Assembly (NCBI RefSeq): GCF_030732065.1
Contig: NZ_JAVBHX010000001.1
Span: forward strand, 372,001 to 436,000
Length of the DNA stretch: 64,000 nucleotides
Origin: Oceanimonas aquatica
GTDB taxonomy: Bacteria; Pseudomonadota; Gammaproteobacteria; Enterobacterales; Aeromonadaceae
Reading direction: 5' to 3'
This document shows, piece by piece, positions 63,399 to 64,000 of this stretch. How positions within the stretch are numbered: the stretch's first letter is position 1; every line of letters begins with the position of its first letter. Both the position numbers and the translations under genes were made by a program. Below the pieces are notes generated by a model that worked only from the letters and a program-made list of their open reading frames with translations, was not told the origin of the DNA and ran no database searches.

Positions 63399-64000
63399 TC
63401 ACGTTTCCCGGGTAAAGGGGGGCAGGGCATTCAGCAGCGCCGGGCCGTAGCGGCGCGTCAGCAGGCGCCGGTCCAGCAGCACAATGCGACCTTTATCGGT
63501 TTCGGTACGCAGCAGCCGGCCACAGGCCTGAATGAGCTTGCGTGAGGCTTCGGGCACGGTGAGCTGCATAAAGGGATTGCCGCCACTCAGGCTTATCCAC
63601 TCGGCCATGGCTTCTTCCACCGGCGAGGTGGGCACCGCAAAGGGCAGTTTGGTAATAATGAGGTTGGTGAGGTAATGGCCGGGCAAGTCCAGCCCCTCGG
63701 CAAAGCTGCCGGTGCCAAACAGCACGCTGGGCTGGCCACCGTCGCATTTCATGCGGTGTAGCTCCAGCAACGCCTGGCGCCCGGCTTCTCCCTGCACCAG
63801 CAGGGAATGCCCCTTGTCACGCAGCGCTTTGGCCACGGCGTTCATCTGCCGGTAAGACGAAAACAGCACCAGGCTGGCCTTTTCATCTTTAAGCCAGCGG
63901 GGAATTTCTTCACCCAGCAGGTCATCAAACCCTGCGTCCTGGGGCTCGCAAGGCAGAGACGGAATAATCAGCCTGGAGCCGGCGTAGTTGAAAGGCGAGT
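63399..64000 (-). CDS. dinG: ATP-dependent DNA helicase DinG, C-terminal part (partial)
   Basis: About 200 residues ending at TRET; the N-terminal part is beyond the window. SPFNYAGSRLIIPSLPC at the edge, VLFSSYRQM, the stretch FGTGSFAEGLDLPG (helicase motif V) and LIQACGRLLRTETDKGRIVLLDRRL (motif VI, QxxGRxxR) fit the DinG/XPD helicase C-domain. XPD-family 5'-3' helicase acting on R-loops and damaged replication forks. Identity fairly sure, but YoaA-type paralogues share these motifs. Confidence 0.88.
   Translation of the reverse strand, partial: SPFNYAGSRLIIPSLPCEPQDAGFDDLLGEEIPRWLKDEKASLVLFSSYRQMNAVAKALRDKGHSLLVQGEAGRQALLELHRMKCDGGQPSVLFGTGSFAEGLDLPGHYLTNLIITKLPFAVPTSPVEEAMAEWISLSGGNPFMQLTVPEASRKLIQACGRLLRTETDKGRIVLLDRRLLTRRYGPALLNALPPFTRET

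Overview
The window reads as a stretch of chromosome from a GC-rich, motile or surface-living, facultatively anaerobic marine gammaproteobacterium. Gene order (uvrC-pgsA-tRNA-Cys-tRNA-Leu), a TMAO reductase operon, an SOS-controlled sulA and the protein sequences suggest an Aeromonadales member of the Oceanimonas / Oceanisphaera / Zobellella type. That placement is inference from recalled family resemblance and was not searched. There is no prophage, insertion sequence, integron or CRISPR array, so the window is mostly core genome with a few accessory blocks.

Layout. 1-1180: end of uvrC, pgsA, and a tRNA-Cys/tRNA-Leu pair with its own promoter. 1159-3830: a lipoprotein, a YafK-like L,D-transpeptidase and a soluble CZB chemoreceptor. 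3814-8551: an alcohol/aldehyde oxidation block, with an AcoR-type sigma-54 activator divergent from an aldehyde dehydrogenase with a clear -24/-12 promoter, then a YiaY-type Fe alcohol dehydrogenase. 8660-16755: an orphan encapsulin-type ferritin, an EAL-CBS-GGDEF protein, a lipoprotein, two EamA-type permeases, the cystine carrier TcyP and an MltB-type lytic transglycosylase. 16956-23573: a zinc-ribbon gene cut by an in-frame TAG, a GNAT enzyme, purU, a 5'-nucleotidase lipoprotein, a DUF2256 microprotein, and a translationally coupled pair of a periplasmic Mopterin-fold protein and a GGDEF-EAL membrane protein. 23719-28134: prpC-prpD and an NCS1 permease preceded by a near-consensus CRP site. 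28198-32753: torECAD, read leftward from an FNR-type promoter. 33127-38871: complete urease cluster ureDABC-ureEFG-ureJ with a palindromic repeat cluster between ureC and ureE, followed by an AzgA-type purine permease. 40593-43814: asnS, a small membrane protein and a YcbB-like L,D-transpeptidase.

43859-58206 is the main accessory block: a complete Tad (tight adherence) Flp-pilus locus. In order it has an O-antigen-ligase/PglL-like membrane protein, Flp pilin, TadV/CpaA peptidase, an unassigned AAA+ ATPase, CpaB/RcpC, secretin RcpA, a small lipoprotein, a TadG-like and two TadE-like pseudopilins, TadZ, TadA, TadB, TadC and TadD. The ligase, the pilin and the pseudopilin genes are visibly more AT-rich than the rest of the window. 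58210-64000: maiA, sulA with LexA boxes, DUF4250, tpm, a YjiH-type membrane protein, DUF924, DUF2057 and the 3' part of dinG.

The most promising leads are: a possible dedicated glycosyl-ligase for the Flp pilin; the AAA+ ATPase inside the tad operon; the Mopterin-fold/c-di-GMP sensor pair; the encapsulin-type ferritin with neither shell gene nor loading peptide; and the exact FNR-promoter geometry of the tor operon.
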